Shown here: positions 16,200 to 24,667 of the stretch, piece by piece
Numbering within the stretch: position 1 is the first letter of the stretch
Layout of the letters: each line of letters begins with the position of its first letter
From: Ignavibacteria bacterium UBA2333
GTDB taxonomy: Bacteria > Bacteroidota > Ignavibacteria > Kapaibacteriales > Kapaibacteriaceae
Assembly (NCBI GenBank): GCA_002344895.1
Contig: DDUR01000061.1
Coordinates: 161,739 to 225,738 of the forward strand
Direction: 5' to 3'
Length of the DNA stretch: 64,000 nucleotides
The notes under the pieces: generated by a model
The model's input: only the letters and a program-made list of their open reading frames with translations
Told to the model about the DNA's origin: nothing
Database searches by the model: none
Translations under genes and position numbers: made by a program

Positions 16200-17819
16200 T
16201 TACTCACCAACGTAGACGACGGCCGTTTCTCGGATCACGCTTGTCGATGTCGCGTCGATTGCTTCCACAATGGCTACATACCGTCCACTCGCAACACGCA
16301 GTCCCCCATCGTCGGTACAATCCCATGCGACCGTGGCCTCGGCACCGGACCATTCGGAATTCACGAGGGTGCGAATAGGACGTCCTGCAAGGTCGACAAT
16401 CTTCAGGCCAACAATGCACCGTTGCAGAGGCACGGACCATGTTATCTGACATGGAAACCGCACATCGTACGGAGAGCCACTGCACGGAGTTGGCGAAACG
16501 GACAACTGGCCATCCATGGGAGGTGATTGTGCCGTCCCGGTTCCGGGTGTACCTCCACGAAAGTCGGCCGACGTTTTCCATGATCGAGGATCGGTACCGA
16601 GCCATGTTGGTCCTTGTCGCTCAAGAGATACATTACGGCTGCGTTCCAGAAGTGCGTCGTGATACCTCGTATCGTAGATGGCAACGTCAACCACATATCC
16701 CGAAGGTGTTCTAAGAGTAATGGTGTCAGAACTATTTGGTAAGGACAGGCGAGGTGATGTTAGTGACCACCGGACCCTATCGGATGGTGAGAGTAAGGTG
16801 AGTAGTGATGAATCAGCAGCGACGACACCGTATCCATTTGGTGGAAGAACAAGAGCTCGAATTGTCGTAGATCGTACCGTCCATGATGAAACGTCGACGA
16901 ACTCAGATGTTGTATTCAGAATCTCGACATAGTCTGGTCGATCTTCGTCCGTATCGAACATAATCTCGGAGATCACAATCGTACCAGGAGGTGGTGGTAG
17001 GATCTGCTGTTGGCGTATGGTGTCATTCGCCGTTCGATCATCACCCTCATTCAAACACGCTTCGACGGTAACGTTTGTTGGTGTTGTAATGGCAAGTGCT
17101 GATGCCACTTCGTCGATCGACACAGTTGTTCGGAAAAGACGCTGAGCAACATCGGCGACGGTTGCAAGCGACGGAACATCAACAACACGGCTGTATGTTC
17201 TGGAAGAAGAGCGAACCTCAAGGGTCAGCTTGCGCGGAGGAGAACGCTGCATTCCATGCTGGAGTACATCAACCGATAACGATCGATCGGCAGGTAGTAT
17301 CTGAGCAACACGAACATCGTGTTGCAACAGCACAACGCTATTGAGGTAGCCGCACGTAGCACTATCTGCAGAAAGTGACGTTTGCCACAGACCACTATCG
17401 GTCCTTTCAAACGACCTGCCACGTCCAGACGACGGAATACTGTACTCAACAGAGTCGATACCGGTGGTGTCTCCTGACGAAGACAGACGATACAGTCGCA
17501 CGGCATCGGTAGTATTGTTCAGCGAAGGAATACGCGCTTCAAGCAGAACAGCTGATGAGGGAATCGGTCGCGACTCTCGAAGAGCAAGTGTATCACGTGT
17601 TATCACCACAAAGGTTGACTCGGGTAACGACTGCGTGATCTCGAAGGACGTACAGGTACGATTATCACATACCACGTATACACCAGCTGACACCGGACGC
17701 GTTGTTACCAACTCCACCCATTCCGGTTCACCGGCTGCTGGTGTCGCGTAAATCTCGCTGATAAGAAGGGCAGGTAAGGCGCAAAGGGGGCTCATACTGT
17801 CGTTGTGGATGTACGGCAT
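16200..17819 (-). CDS. Secreted protein with two lamin-tail domains and FlgD-like C-terminus
   Basis: 539 residues from the ATG at 17819. A weak hydrophobic leader (SPLCALPALLISEIYA) merges into a first lamin-tail domain (ISEIYATPAAGEPEWVEL...). A second, clear lamin-tail domain begins near residue 310 (IVISEIMFDTDEDRPDYVEILN...SSWTVRS). The last 80 residues resemble the FlgD-like Ig fold used as a C-terminal sorting domain (VDLAGRPIRTLVNSEW...GRYVAIVEA). Lamin-tail domains occur in bacterial surface proteins and nucleases; no nuclease domain is visible here. The longer open frame starting at 17936 runs into the 13-bp repeat array and is rejected. Probably exported, role unknown. Confidence 0.72.
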   Translation of the reverse strand: MPYIHNDSMSPLCALPALLISEIYATPAAGEPEWVELVTTRPVSAGVYVVCDNRTCTSFEITQSLPESTFVVITRDTLALRESRPIPSSAVLLEARIPSLNNTTDAVRLYRLSSSGDTTGIDSVEYSIPSSGRGRSFERTDSGLWQTSLSADSATCGYLNSVVLLQHDVRVAQILPADRSLSVDVLQHGMQRSPPRKLTLEVRSSSRTYSRVVDVPSLATVADVAQRLFRTTVSIDEVASALAITTPTNVTVEACLNEGDDRTANDTIRQQQILPPPPGTIVISEIMFDTDEDRPDYVEILNTTSEFVDVSSWTVRSTTIRALVLPPNGYGVVAADSSLLTLLSPSDRVRWSLTSPRLSLPNSSDTITLRTPSGYVVDVAIYDTRYHDALLERSRNVSLERQGPTWLGTDPRSWKTSADFRGGTPGTGTAQSPPMDGQLSVSPTPCSGSPYDVRFPCQITWSVPLQRCIVGLKIVDLAGRPIRTLVNSEWSGAEATVAWDCTDDGGLRVASGRYVAIVEAIDATSTSVIRETAVVYVGE

Positions 17820-17842
17820 CACAATGTGACAGTCCGGGGCAA

Positions 17843-17907
17843 TTCTCCGGGAGAAATCTCCGGGAGAAATCTCCGGGACAATTCTCCCGGAGAATTCTCC
17901 GGGAGAA
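17843..17907. repeat. Short array of 13-bp near-palindromic repeats (5 units)
   Basis: Five contiguous 13-bp units: TTCTCCGGGAGAA, ATCTCCGGGAGAA, ATCTCCGGGACAA, TTCTCCCGGAGAA and TTCTCCGGGAGAA. The core is TCTCC-S-GGAGA, an interrupted palindrome. It lies 23 bases upstream of the lamin-tail gene start and abuts a strong hairpin. It is the same family as the two long arrays near 54.6 and 55.5 kb. Confidence 0.9.
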
Positions 17908-17941
17908 GGTGCCGGGGACCTTTTGGCCCCCGGCACCTTTT
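17906..17941. terminator. Strong hairpin, possible terminator after msrC
   Basis: Perfect 12-bp stem, AAGGTGCCGGGG at 17906-17917 pairing with CCCCGGCACCTT at 17928-17939, with a 10-base loop and a short T run on the + strand. It sits directly downstream of the msrC stop (17945, - strand) and upstream of the lamin-tail gene. The minus strand lacks a good U tract, so termination of msrC is likely but not certain. Confidence 0.55.
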
Positions 17942-17944
17942 GAC

Positions 17945-18421
17945 TCAGGAGATTCGCCGAGCGATTTTTTCAAACAACGAACGCTCTAGATCAGAAAACC
18001 GAGCGCGTAGAGGACTGTCAACATCCAGCACACCACGCACACGTCCGTCAGTGATCAGTGGCACAACAATCTCACTCTGTGATGCTGCATCACAAGCGAT
18101 GTGACCAGGAAAGAGATCGACGTTGTCAACGACGATAGTGCGTGCTTCGGCGGCGGCTGTGCCACACACGCCTCGTCCCACCTCAATGCGGATACAGGCC
18201 GGTAGTCCGAAGAATGGACCGAGGACGAGTGTGTTTTCCTTAAGAAGATAGAAGCCAACCCAATTGATGTCGTCTACCGTATGGTGCAAGACACTGGCAA
18301 TGTTAGCCATGTTCGCAATGAGGTCAGTCTCATCACCTATTATCGTATCGATGGTTTGATATACAAGATCATACCATTCGCCAGTGTCCGACACACTGTC
18401 ACGCGGTGGAAGTGTGAACAT
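17945..18421 (-). CDS. msrC: Free methionine-(R)-sulfoxide reductase (GAF domain)
   Basis: Reduces free methionine-R-sulfoxide in the cytoplasm. The 158-residue protein is a single GAF domain with the fRMsr signature: INWVGFYLL, LVLGPFFGLPACIRI, GRGVCGTAA, FPGHIACDAASQSEIVVPL and GVLDVDS. All three conserved cysteines are present (Cys76, Cys86, Cys110). Length is typical. Overlaps the fabF stop by one base, so it is read through from fabF. Together with bshC at 36.5 kb it points to thiol-based redox defence. Confidence 0.93.
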   Translation of the reverse strand: MFTLPPRDSVSDTGEWYDLVYQTIDTIIGDETDLIANMANIASVLHHTVDDINWVGFYLLKENTLVLGPFFGLPACIRIEVGRGVCGTAAAEARTIVVDNVDLFPGHIACDAASQSEIVVPLITDGRVRGVLDVDSPLRARFSDLERSLFEKIARRIS

Positions 18422-19662
18422 CAGGCGAGCTTTTTGAAGACGACGATGGCATTATGTCCACCAAATCCGAACGTGTTACTCATGGCAACGGAAATGTCTG
18501 CCGTTACGGCCACACCCGCAGCAATAGGTACATCGGCCGGCATGTTTTCATCTCGCTCAACAAGATTGATCGTCGGAGGTACAATTCCATCACGCATGGC
18601 GAGAATGGTTGCAATACTCTCAACAGCACCGGCAGCACCGAGCAGGTGACCTGTCATCGACTTGGTTGATGTGACAATGGTCTTCATTCCATCACCGAAG
18701 ACGTTACGAATGGCCGTAATCTCCGACTCGTCACCCTTCGGCGTACTCGTTGCATGCGCATTCACATGTTGCACATCAGATGCTTTTAGTCCGGCACGTT
18801 CAATCGCCAGGCGCATTCCCTTCGCAGCACCCAGTCCCTCCGGATGCGTAGCCGTCATGTGGAAGGCATCTGATGTTTGCGCATGGCCAACAACTTCGCA
18901 GAGGATAGTAGCGCCACGCCGAAGAGCATGTTCGTACTCTTCAACGATTACGGCGCCAGCTCCTTCGCCGATAACAAATCCGTCACGATCCTTATCAAAC
19001 GGACGAGATGCTCGCTGAGGATCGTCATTCCGGGTAGAAAGAGCTTTACTCGAGCTAAATCCACCAACGGCACTTTCGGTAATTGCCGCCTCACTTCCAC
19101 CAGCCACAACGACGTCTGCATATCCCAACATCACGTAGATGGCCGCTTCAATGATTGCCGTTGTTGATGTAGCACAGGCAGATACTGGAGCAAAGGTTGG
19201 CCCGCGGAATCCATATGTGATACTGATCAGTCCACTCGGCATGTCGACAATCATCTTCGGCACGAGGAACGGGCTAAACCGTGGAGTACCGTCACCACGA
19301 GCATAGTCGGCAATCTGTGCATGGAGTGTAGAGATGCCACCATTACCACTACCCCAAATGACTCCAACACGATCCTTGTCAATTGTGTCTATGGCGAGCC
19401 CCGAATTCCGAATTGCTTCGTCTGCTGCTACCAGTGCAAACTGTGTAAATCGGTCCGTATTCTGCACAAGTTTACGATCAAGATGTGCAGATGGATCAAA
19501 ACCCTTGACCTCGCAGGCAAACTGTACACGGAATCGAGAAGCATCAAAGAGTGTAATCGGTGCTGCTCCACTTGTTCCAGCTATCATTGCCTGCCAGGTG
19601 GATTCGACAGTGTTGCCAAGTGGTGTGATGGCTCCAAGGCCAGTAATGACGACTCGTTTCAT
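18421..19662 (-). CDS. fabF: Beta-ketoacyl-ACP synthase II
   Basis: Condenses malonyl-ACP with acyl-ACP in fatty acid elongation. 413 residues, thiolase fold. Catalytic Cys163 in SACATSTTAI, first His in NAHATSTPKGD and second His in STKSMTGHLLGAAG; N-terminus MKRVVITGLGAITPLG is canonical, as is the C-terminal NTFGFGGHNA. No other fab gene is adjacent, so it is separated from the usual acpP-fabF pair. An 81-base gap separates it from the upstream metalloprotease; I see no exact promoter box there. Confidence 0.97.
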   Translation of the reverse strand: MKRVVITGLGAITPLGNTVESTWQAMIAGTSGAAPITLFDASRFRVQFACEVKGFDPSAHLDRKLVQNTDRFTQFALVAADEAIRNSGLAIDTIDKDRVGVIWGSGNGGISTLHAQIADYARGDGTPRFSPFLVPKMIVDMPSGLISITYGFRGPTFAPVSACATSTTAIIEAAIYVMLGYADVVVAGGSEAAITESAVGGFSSSKALSTRNDDPQRASRPFDKDRDGFVIGEGAGAVIVEEYEHALRRGATILCEVVGHAQTSDAFHMTATHPEGLGAAKGMRLAIERAGLKASDVQHVNAHATSTPKGDESEITAIRNVFGDGMKTIVTSTKSMTGHLLGAAGAVESIATILAMRDGIVPPTINLVERDENMPADVPIAAGVAVTADISVAMSNTFGFGGHNAIVVFKKLA

Positions 19663-19743
19663 GGAGAGGGGGGATAGGTGCAGTTGTGCGAAGACGGCTG
19701 CGAAAATCGTTCTTTTTTGGGAAACGAGGCCGTCACTGCTTTG

Positions 19744-22700
19744 TCACTCACTGCCAACGATGAAGGTTTGTGTTTTTGTGGTGGTGCGTGTACGCAAGAC
19801 AACAACGTAGGTTCCGTTCGCTAGTCGAGGAAGCACCAGCTCACGACGATGAAACAGGTTCTCGGAGTGGACGGTACGGCCCGTAACGTCAACAACCGTA
19901 ATCGTTCCAAAATCAGCATCCGTGATCTGTTGGGAGATCAAGACCCTTCCGGATCCAGCAACAGGATGTGGCACGACGCGTACCCATGGGTCCTCATGCA
20001 TTTCTGTTACGGAAACAACAGGCTCAAATCGTGTTGTCAGACGTGAACTGTCACGACATCCTCCAGGCCAGGTTCGCACAACGCTGACGTTGCCTGAATC
20101 CGAAGTCCATTCAACCGTGATGTCTGACCCTGATACGTCCCCAACAATGGATCCACCTTCTACTGACCATTGATGTTGAAGGCCTGCTCTCCCCCTACTT
20201 TGATATCTGGCAGTCAGGCCGGCATGAATGTTTGTTGGCCCGTCAATGTCAGGGATAACATGGCCAATAAATCTCTGCTCGCGACTCCAAAGACTAGATG
20301 CCGTTGATCGAACGATTGTTGAGTCATCGGCATACGACAATGCTGCAGTACCAGCACCTTCATCAAACGGCACCGAGACGATTAGTCCAGTTCTCGGATT
20401 GACGTGTCGTGTATACATGTTTGACCGGATTTGTTCTTCCGACAAGGCAACATCCCATATTCGGAAGTCAGCCATCTTCCCTGCAAAGTGATACTTCGAG
20501 GGAACGTTACCACCGATTCCAAATCCTCGGAGCGCTCCAGGCGCATCTGCAAAACTTGACCTAGCAACCAACGCACCATCAACGATGATCGTCATCGTAT
20601 CAATGCCGTTTGACGTCATGGCCACGTGATGCCATTGTCCATACCGTGGGTAGTCAGCCGACAACCTTCCGGCTTCGCGCCAGGATCCGAAATCATGATA
20701 AATTTTTCCATCACTCCAGGGCGCGTGTGCCTGGTATCGACGTAGTTCATCGTCTGTTTGTCCTACATGATATGCGCTTCCGTTACGTACGTTGGACGTG
20801 TCAACAAAGGCCCAGTACTCAACGGTCATTGCCCGACCACTAATGTTGAGGACCGTGTCCACAAATGCCGACCGTCCATCAAACGCAATGATTGAACTGT
20901 CGCAAGGTATGGCCGTTACCAACGATGTTGAATTCCAGCTGCCAATCGCTCGTGACGACATGGCACGGACACGGACGGATACCTGTGATGCCGCCGGCAC
21001 GCCGTCAATCTCGGCACGTCCTTCACCCGTAAAAATGCGACGGGTCCATGGTGGTGTTGTCGTCGTTACGTCCACGTCATACCACTCCGACCCCGATATC
21101 TGTGGCCACTCGACGGCAAGTCTGCGTTCGCGAATAGACGTATCGAGCGAAGCTCTTGAAGGCGATACGGTTGTTACTGGCAGGCTCGTGCGTTCAACAC
21201 ACGGCAACGGCGCTTCAGACTTCGCCCACATACTGTCCACTGACAGAATCAGCCGTCGACGACGGACAGTATCATTGGCAATCGCACCCTGACCCTCGTT
21301 TAAATGCCACTGTGCAAGCAACGCTGGATCGTTACTCGCCGTAGGCCGTCGTGAAGACATACCGGAAAAGATCTCATCAGCAGTTCTAACACGATTCCAG
21401 ATACGAAACTCATCTATCATCGAGCGTGCGCCCAGCTGATTCCGCATGGAACCAATCCATAGCCCCTTGAGCCCCTTAGCCTCACCCGCTCTCGTTGATG
21501 AGGACACTTGTTTACCATCGAGATAGATAGCTTGAAACGTTGAGCCATCACTGACAAGTGCCACATGTGTCCACTTGTCTGTATAGTCTCGATAGGATGC
21601 CGTCAACCGACCACCCGAGGATGTTGAGCCGTAATCCCAATACACGACGTTGTCATCCCACGGCACATGTGCCTGGAGACGGTTGTTAATGTCGTCCGTG
21701 CGTCCGATAGCAAATGCCGATGAAGCACGAACACCTGATCGTGGAACGTATTGCCACCATTCAATTGTCACGGGTCCGCCGTTCCATTCAAACGTTGAGT
21801 CTTCTGCACGATTATCACCAGTAAGAAAGTTGAGTGCCGTACCCGCACACGCTGGTGTTATGGAGAAGTTTTGTGGGATGGACCATGGTCCCGTTTCGCG
21901 TGATGACAACATACGAACTCGCCACCAGGCCGTTGTGCCCGCGTCGAGGTGCAGTGTTTCACTGCCAGGCGAATGCGTAATGATGTTGCGGATGAGTTCG
22001 TCAAACGATGCCGATGTACCAACTTGAATGTGGTATCGATGTGCATGAACCGATGTTGACCAAACAGCAGCGACAGGAAACGGGATTCCAAAGGACCCAT
22101 CTCGAGGTGAACGTATCTCAGGTCGTTCAAGAACGGTTGAGTCTGCCTCTGTCCACGGTGCTGTCGGGCGACTGCTAAACAACGGGCTCGACCTGCCCCC
22201 ATCATGTGCTCGCACGAGATACGTTCTGACCGTCGTGTCATCATCGTCATCAACGATCGTTAGGATGGATCGTGCCACCGTGTCTAACGCAACGGTATCA
22301 CCCTGTTGTACACGAAGAATTTCCGTTCGCATTTGCGGACTTCCGCCGTCAATCTTCCACGAAACAATAACACGTCCAGGGCCAGCCTCGGCTCGAATCG
22401 CATACGGTCCGCCTGTACCCGTTGTACGTACTTCACGACCCTTACGATTGTTTGAAGTATCGACATCATCTGGATGATCAACTTCAGCAAGTACGATGTG
22501 TTTTCCAGTCGGCAGCAACGACGTCATGGGGAGTAGAATGGTATCTGTCTGTGCTGCTTGCAAATTCACAACGACGGTTGTGTCATACACCGTAGAGGCC
22601 ACGTGGACCCACCGAAGTGAGCATCGCACGCGCACATCACGAAGCAGTGACACGCCGTGATTTCGGATGACGATACGGGGCAAAAGGGGCGATGCCGTCG

Positions 22701-24603
22701 TGTCATTCTCACGCGGAACGACGATGTCTTCTACAGCAACATCCTTGTCAACAATGATCGGGAATGCAACATCACAGATGTCGCGAGCCGATGCATCGTC
22801 TAATGACGTCACCCGAACACGTCCTCGTGACGTTCGTGTTGCTGGCACGAGCCAATCGATTGACCGTACCGTCGGCCCCGTACGACTTCTCACGGTACGC
22901 CACGTTTCACCATCGTCTGTACTGTAATCAACCGTCACCGGTCCGTCAGAATTGGCTGTCCACGAGATTACCGCCGTTGTGCCCGAAACAAGGGGTGTGG
23001 CCGTTGACGGGCGCGTTACGGAAATCGCTTGTGTTGTTGGTGTGGCCACAACAAACGGACGCGAGATTACATTACCCGACACGTCATTGTCACCGTCTAC
23101 GTTGAGCTCGACTCGAACGTGATACGTTCCGGGTGCAGAAGGCGCAGCGATATCCGGAAGTGACTGTCGGCGCGTTTCTCCTATACCCAGAGAAGCAAGC
23201 TGACTTGTTTTGGTCTCCAGGACTGAGTCGCGAATCGTACGAAGTGTTATCCTGAACGTACCGGTAACGGCTGTTGTGCCCGTATTCCGGACAACGACGG
23301 ATGGTCGTATACCAAGTCCAGGTCGAATTGATGTGCCAGCTTCCGGCGATGGTAGTGAGACAAGAACGACATCAGTATCATGACGCGGCGTCGACTGTCC
23401 AATACACGTTCTCCAGGTCATAACACTCCGCATAAGCGACGCTGTTCGCGGATGAAGAGCAAGTTCCGTTCCGGTATTCTGCAGGTGACAGTAACTCATA
23501 ATCGTTCCGCGACGAGGACGCGTATGATCGTAACATCCCCCTTCAGCATTCCAGCAGGAATCAATTGGTGGACTCCATCCACAATTATGGGTATGACTTG
23601 AACCGATGTTATGGCCAAGTTCATGACTCGTAACATCGATATCCCAGATGTATCCATTTTGTGGAAAGGAAACATCGGCACCAATACCACTCACATTGAA
23701 GCCATAGTCACCACACAACGTCCCGACCCACGCGAGCCCACCACCAACACTTGTTGACAATAACGTTGTTGTGCTTCGTTGAACGTGCTTCATCGAGTCA
23801 GCCCAATACGTTCGTAGTGAACCGAGTGCTGCGCCGATCTCTCCCGGGAACGGATCAGTTACAACCCATATACGCAGATAGGGAACTACGACACGGATAC
23901 CTGCATCTCGCTCATAGATTGCAGAACATGCGCCAACCAGTGCTAGTGCATAGGCAGCCGTTGTTCGAACGTTTCGTCCGGCCTTTTGATAAAAACTATT
24001 TGAACAGTCTACTGCAAGCCGAAGCTCGTATGATGTTTCGGCCTGTGATTTATCTTCAAGTTTGTGCGTTGACGACTCCTCACGGAGTCTGCGAAACACA
24101 TCATCTGTGCGCCGATCATACTCGCCGAAGGTTTCACTTTCACACATTGTCGGACGTCCTTGGCCGCGATCCTCGTAGGATACATGAAGGGCAACGGGGA
24201 CAACAGATCTATCAGATGGCACAACAACATATCGCCGACGAGAAGCACCCGAGCCGTACTCGAGGAATCCATACATACAGTCTTCGAATATCGTCATCAC
24301 GACAAAAGAAGACGTATCGCCGTTGATGTGCCCTACTCCATGTCGATACCTCGGCGCAACAACGTCTCGATCGCCATCATCAGTGCCTTCTACAACGACA
24401 GCATCCGACGTAAGGATGGCCGCATCGTGAAGCGTCACGTTGACGTTACGATCGCCTATTGGAATCGACAACTGAATCGATTTTCCTGTGGCTGAGAGGA
24501 CAGACTGAACATCGGGAATAAACGATGTCTGTGCTGTGGCAACCATGGGTACAACTAGCAGGACCAACACAATCCTGAGCGTCACGAACGCATGTGATGT
24601 CAT
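19744..24603 (-). CDS. Large secreted reprolysin-like metalloprotease with LamG domains and T9SS sorting domain
   Basis: 1619 residues. Signal peptide 1-24 (LRIVLVLLVVPMVATAQ). Propeptide-like region, then a metzincin zinc protease domain with HELGHNIGSSH at 327-337 and a Met-turn (TIMSYCH) about 35 residues later. CARDB-like modules at about 405-510 and 614-710, an Ig/FN-like module between them, two LamG/concanavalin-like domains at about 920-1070 and 1235-1390 (each with EWW/EYW...IYLDG-like phrases), and a C-terminal sorting domain (about 1540-1619: VVDVTGRTVHSEN...LANGTYVVVLRT). This end is typical of type IX secretion cargo. Start: the ATG giving a clean signal peptide, not the upstream one overlapping ligA. 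Probably cell-surface or secreted protein-degrading or matrix-binding enzyme; substrate unknown. Confidence 0.85.
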   Translation of the reverse strand: MTSHAFVTLRIVLVLLVVPMVATAQTSFIPDVQSVLSATGKSIQLSIPIGDRNVNVTLHDAAILTSDAVVVEGTDDGDRDVVAPRYRHGVGHINGDTSSFVVMTIFEDCMYGFLEYGSGASRRRYVVVPSDRSVVPVALHVSYEDRGQGRPTMCESETFGEYDRRTDDVFRRLREESSTHKLEDKSQAETSYELRLAVDCSNSFYQKAGRNVRTTAAYALALVGACSAIYERDAGIRVVVPYLRIWVVTDPFPGEIGAALGSLRTYWADSMKHVQRSTTTLLSTSVGGGLAWVGTLCGDYGFNVSGIGADVSFPQNGYIWDIDVTSHELGHNIGSSHTHNCGWSPPIDSCWNAEGGCYDHTRPRRGTIMSYCHLQNTGTELALHPRTASLMRSVMTWRTCIGQSTPRHDTDVVLVSLPSPEAGTSIRPGLGIRPSVVVRNTGTTAVTGTFRITLRTIRDSVLETKTSQLASLGIGETRRQSLPDIAAPSAPGTYHVRVELNVDGDNDVSGNVISRPFVVATPTTQAISVTRPSTATPLVSGTTAVISWTANSDGPVTVDYSTDDGETWRTVRSRTGPTVRSIDWLVPATRTSRGRVRVTSLDDASARDICDVAFPIIVDKDVAVEDIVVPRENDTTASPLLPRIVIRNHGVSLLRDVRVRCSLRWVHVASTVYDTTVVVNLQAAQTDTILLPMTSLLPTGKHIVLAEVDHPDDVDTSNNRKGREVRTTGTGGPYAIRAEAGPGRVIVSWKIDGGSPQMRTEILRVQQGDTVALDTVARSILTIVDDDDDTTVRTYLVRAHDGGRSSPLFSSRPTAPWTEADSTVLERPEIRSPRDGSFGIPFPVAAVWSTSVHAHRYHIQVGTSASFDELIRNIITHSPGSETLHLDAGTTAWWRVRMLSSRETGPWSIPQNFSITPACAGTALNFLTGDNRAEDSTFEWNGGPVTIEWWQYVPRSGVRASSAFAIGRTDDINNRLQAHVPWDDNVVYWDYGSTSSGGRLTASYRDYTDKWTHVALVSDGSTFQAIYLDGKQVSSSTRAGEAKGLKGLWIGSMRNQLGARSMIDEFRIWNRVRTADEIFSGMSSRRPTASNDPALLAQWHLNEGQGAIANDTVRRRRLILSVDSMWAKSEAPLPCVERTSLPVTTVSPSRASLDTSIRERRLAVEWPQISGSEWYDVDVTTTTPPWTRRIFTGEGRAEIDGVPAASQVSVRVRAMSSRAIGSWNSTSLVTAIPCDSSIIAFDGRSAFVDTVLNISGRAMTVEYWAFVDTSNVRNGSAYHVGQTDDELRRYQAHAPWSDGKIYHDFGSWREAGRLSADYPRYGQWHHVAMTSNGIDTMTIIVDGALVARSSFADAPGALRGFGIGGNVPSKYHFAGKMADFRIWDVALSEEQIRSNMYTRHVNPRTGLIVSVPFDEGAGTAALSYADDSTIVRSTASSLWSREQRFIGHVIPDIDGPTNIHAGLTARYQSRGRAGLQHQWSVEGGSIVGDVSGSDITVEWTSDSGNVSVVRTWPGGCRDSSRLTTRFEPVVSVTEMHEDPWVRVVPHPVAGSGRVLISQQITDADFGTITVVDVTGRTVHSENLFHRRELVLPRLANGTYVVVLRTRTTTKTQTFIVGSE
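21472..21485 (-). repeat. Dispersed motif variant (in metalloprotease)
   Basis: GCCCCTTGAGCCCC on the + strand; arms intact, spacer TTGA. Confidence 0.75.
22677..22690 (+). repeat. Dispersed motif, exact copy (in metalloprotease)
   Basis: GGGGCAAAAGGGGC on the + strand, reading as PLLP on the coding strand. Confidence 0.9.
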
Positions 24604-24667
24604 GTATCTCCCCGTCTTGGTGATGCGGCACGATGGCCGATTCAGCGAAGATGCGCAGTTTCGAGTC

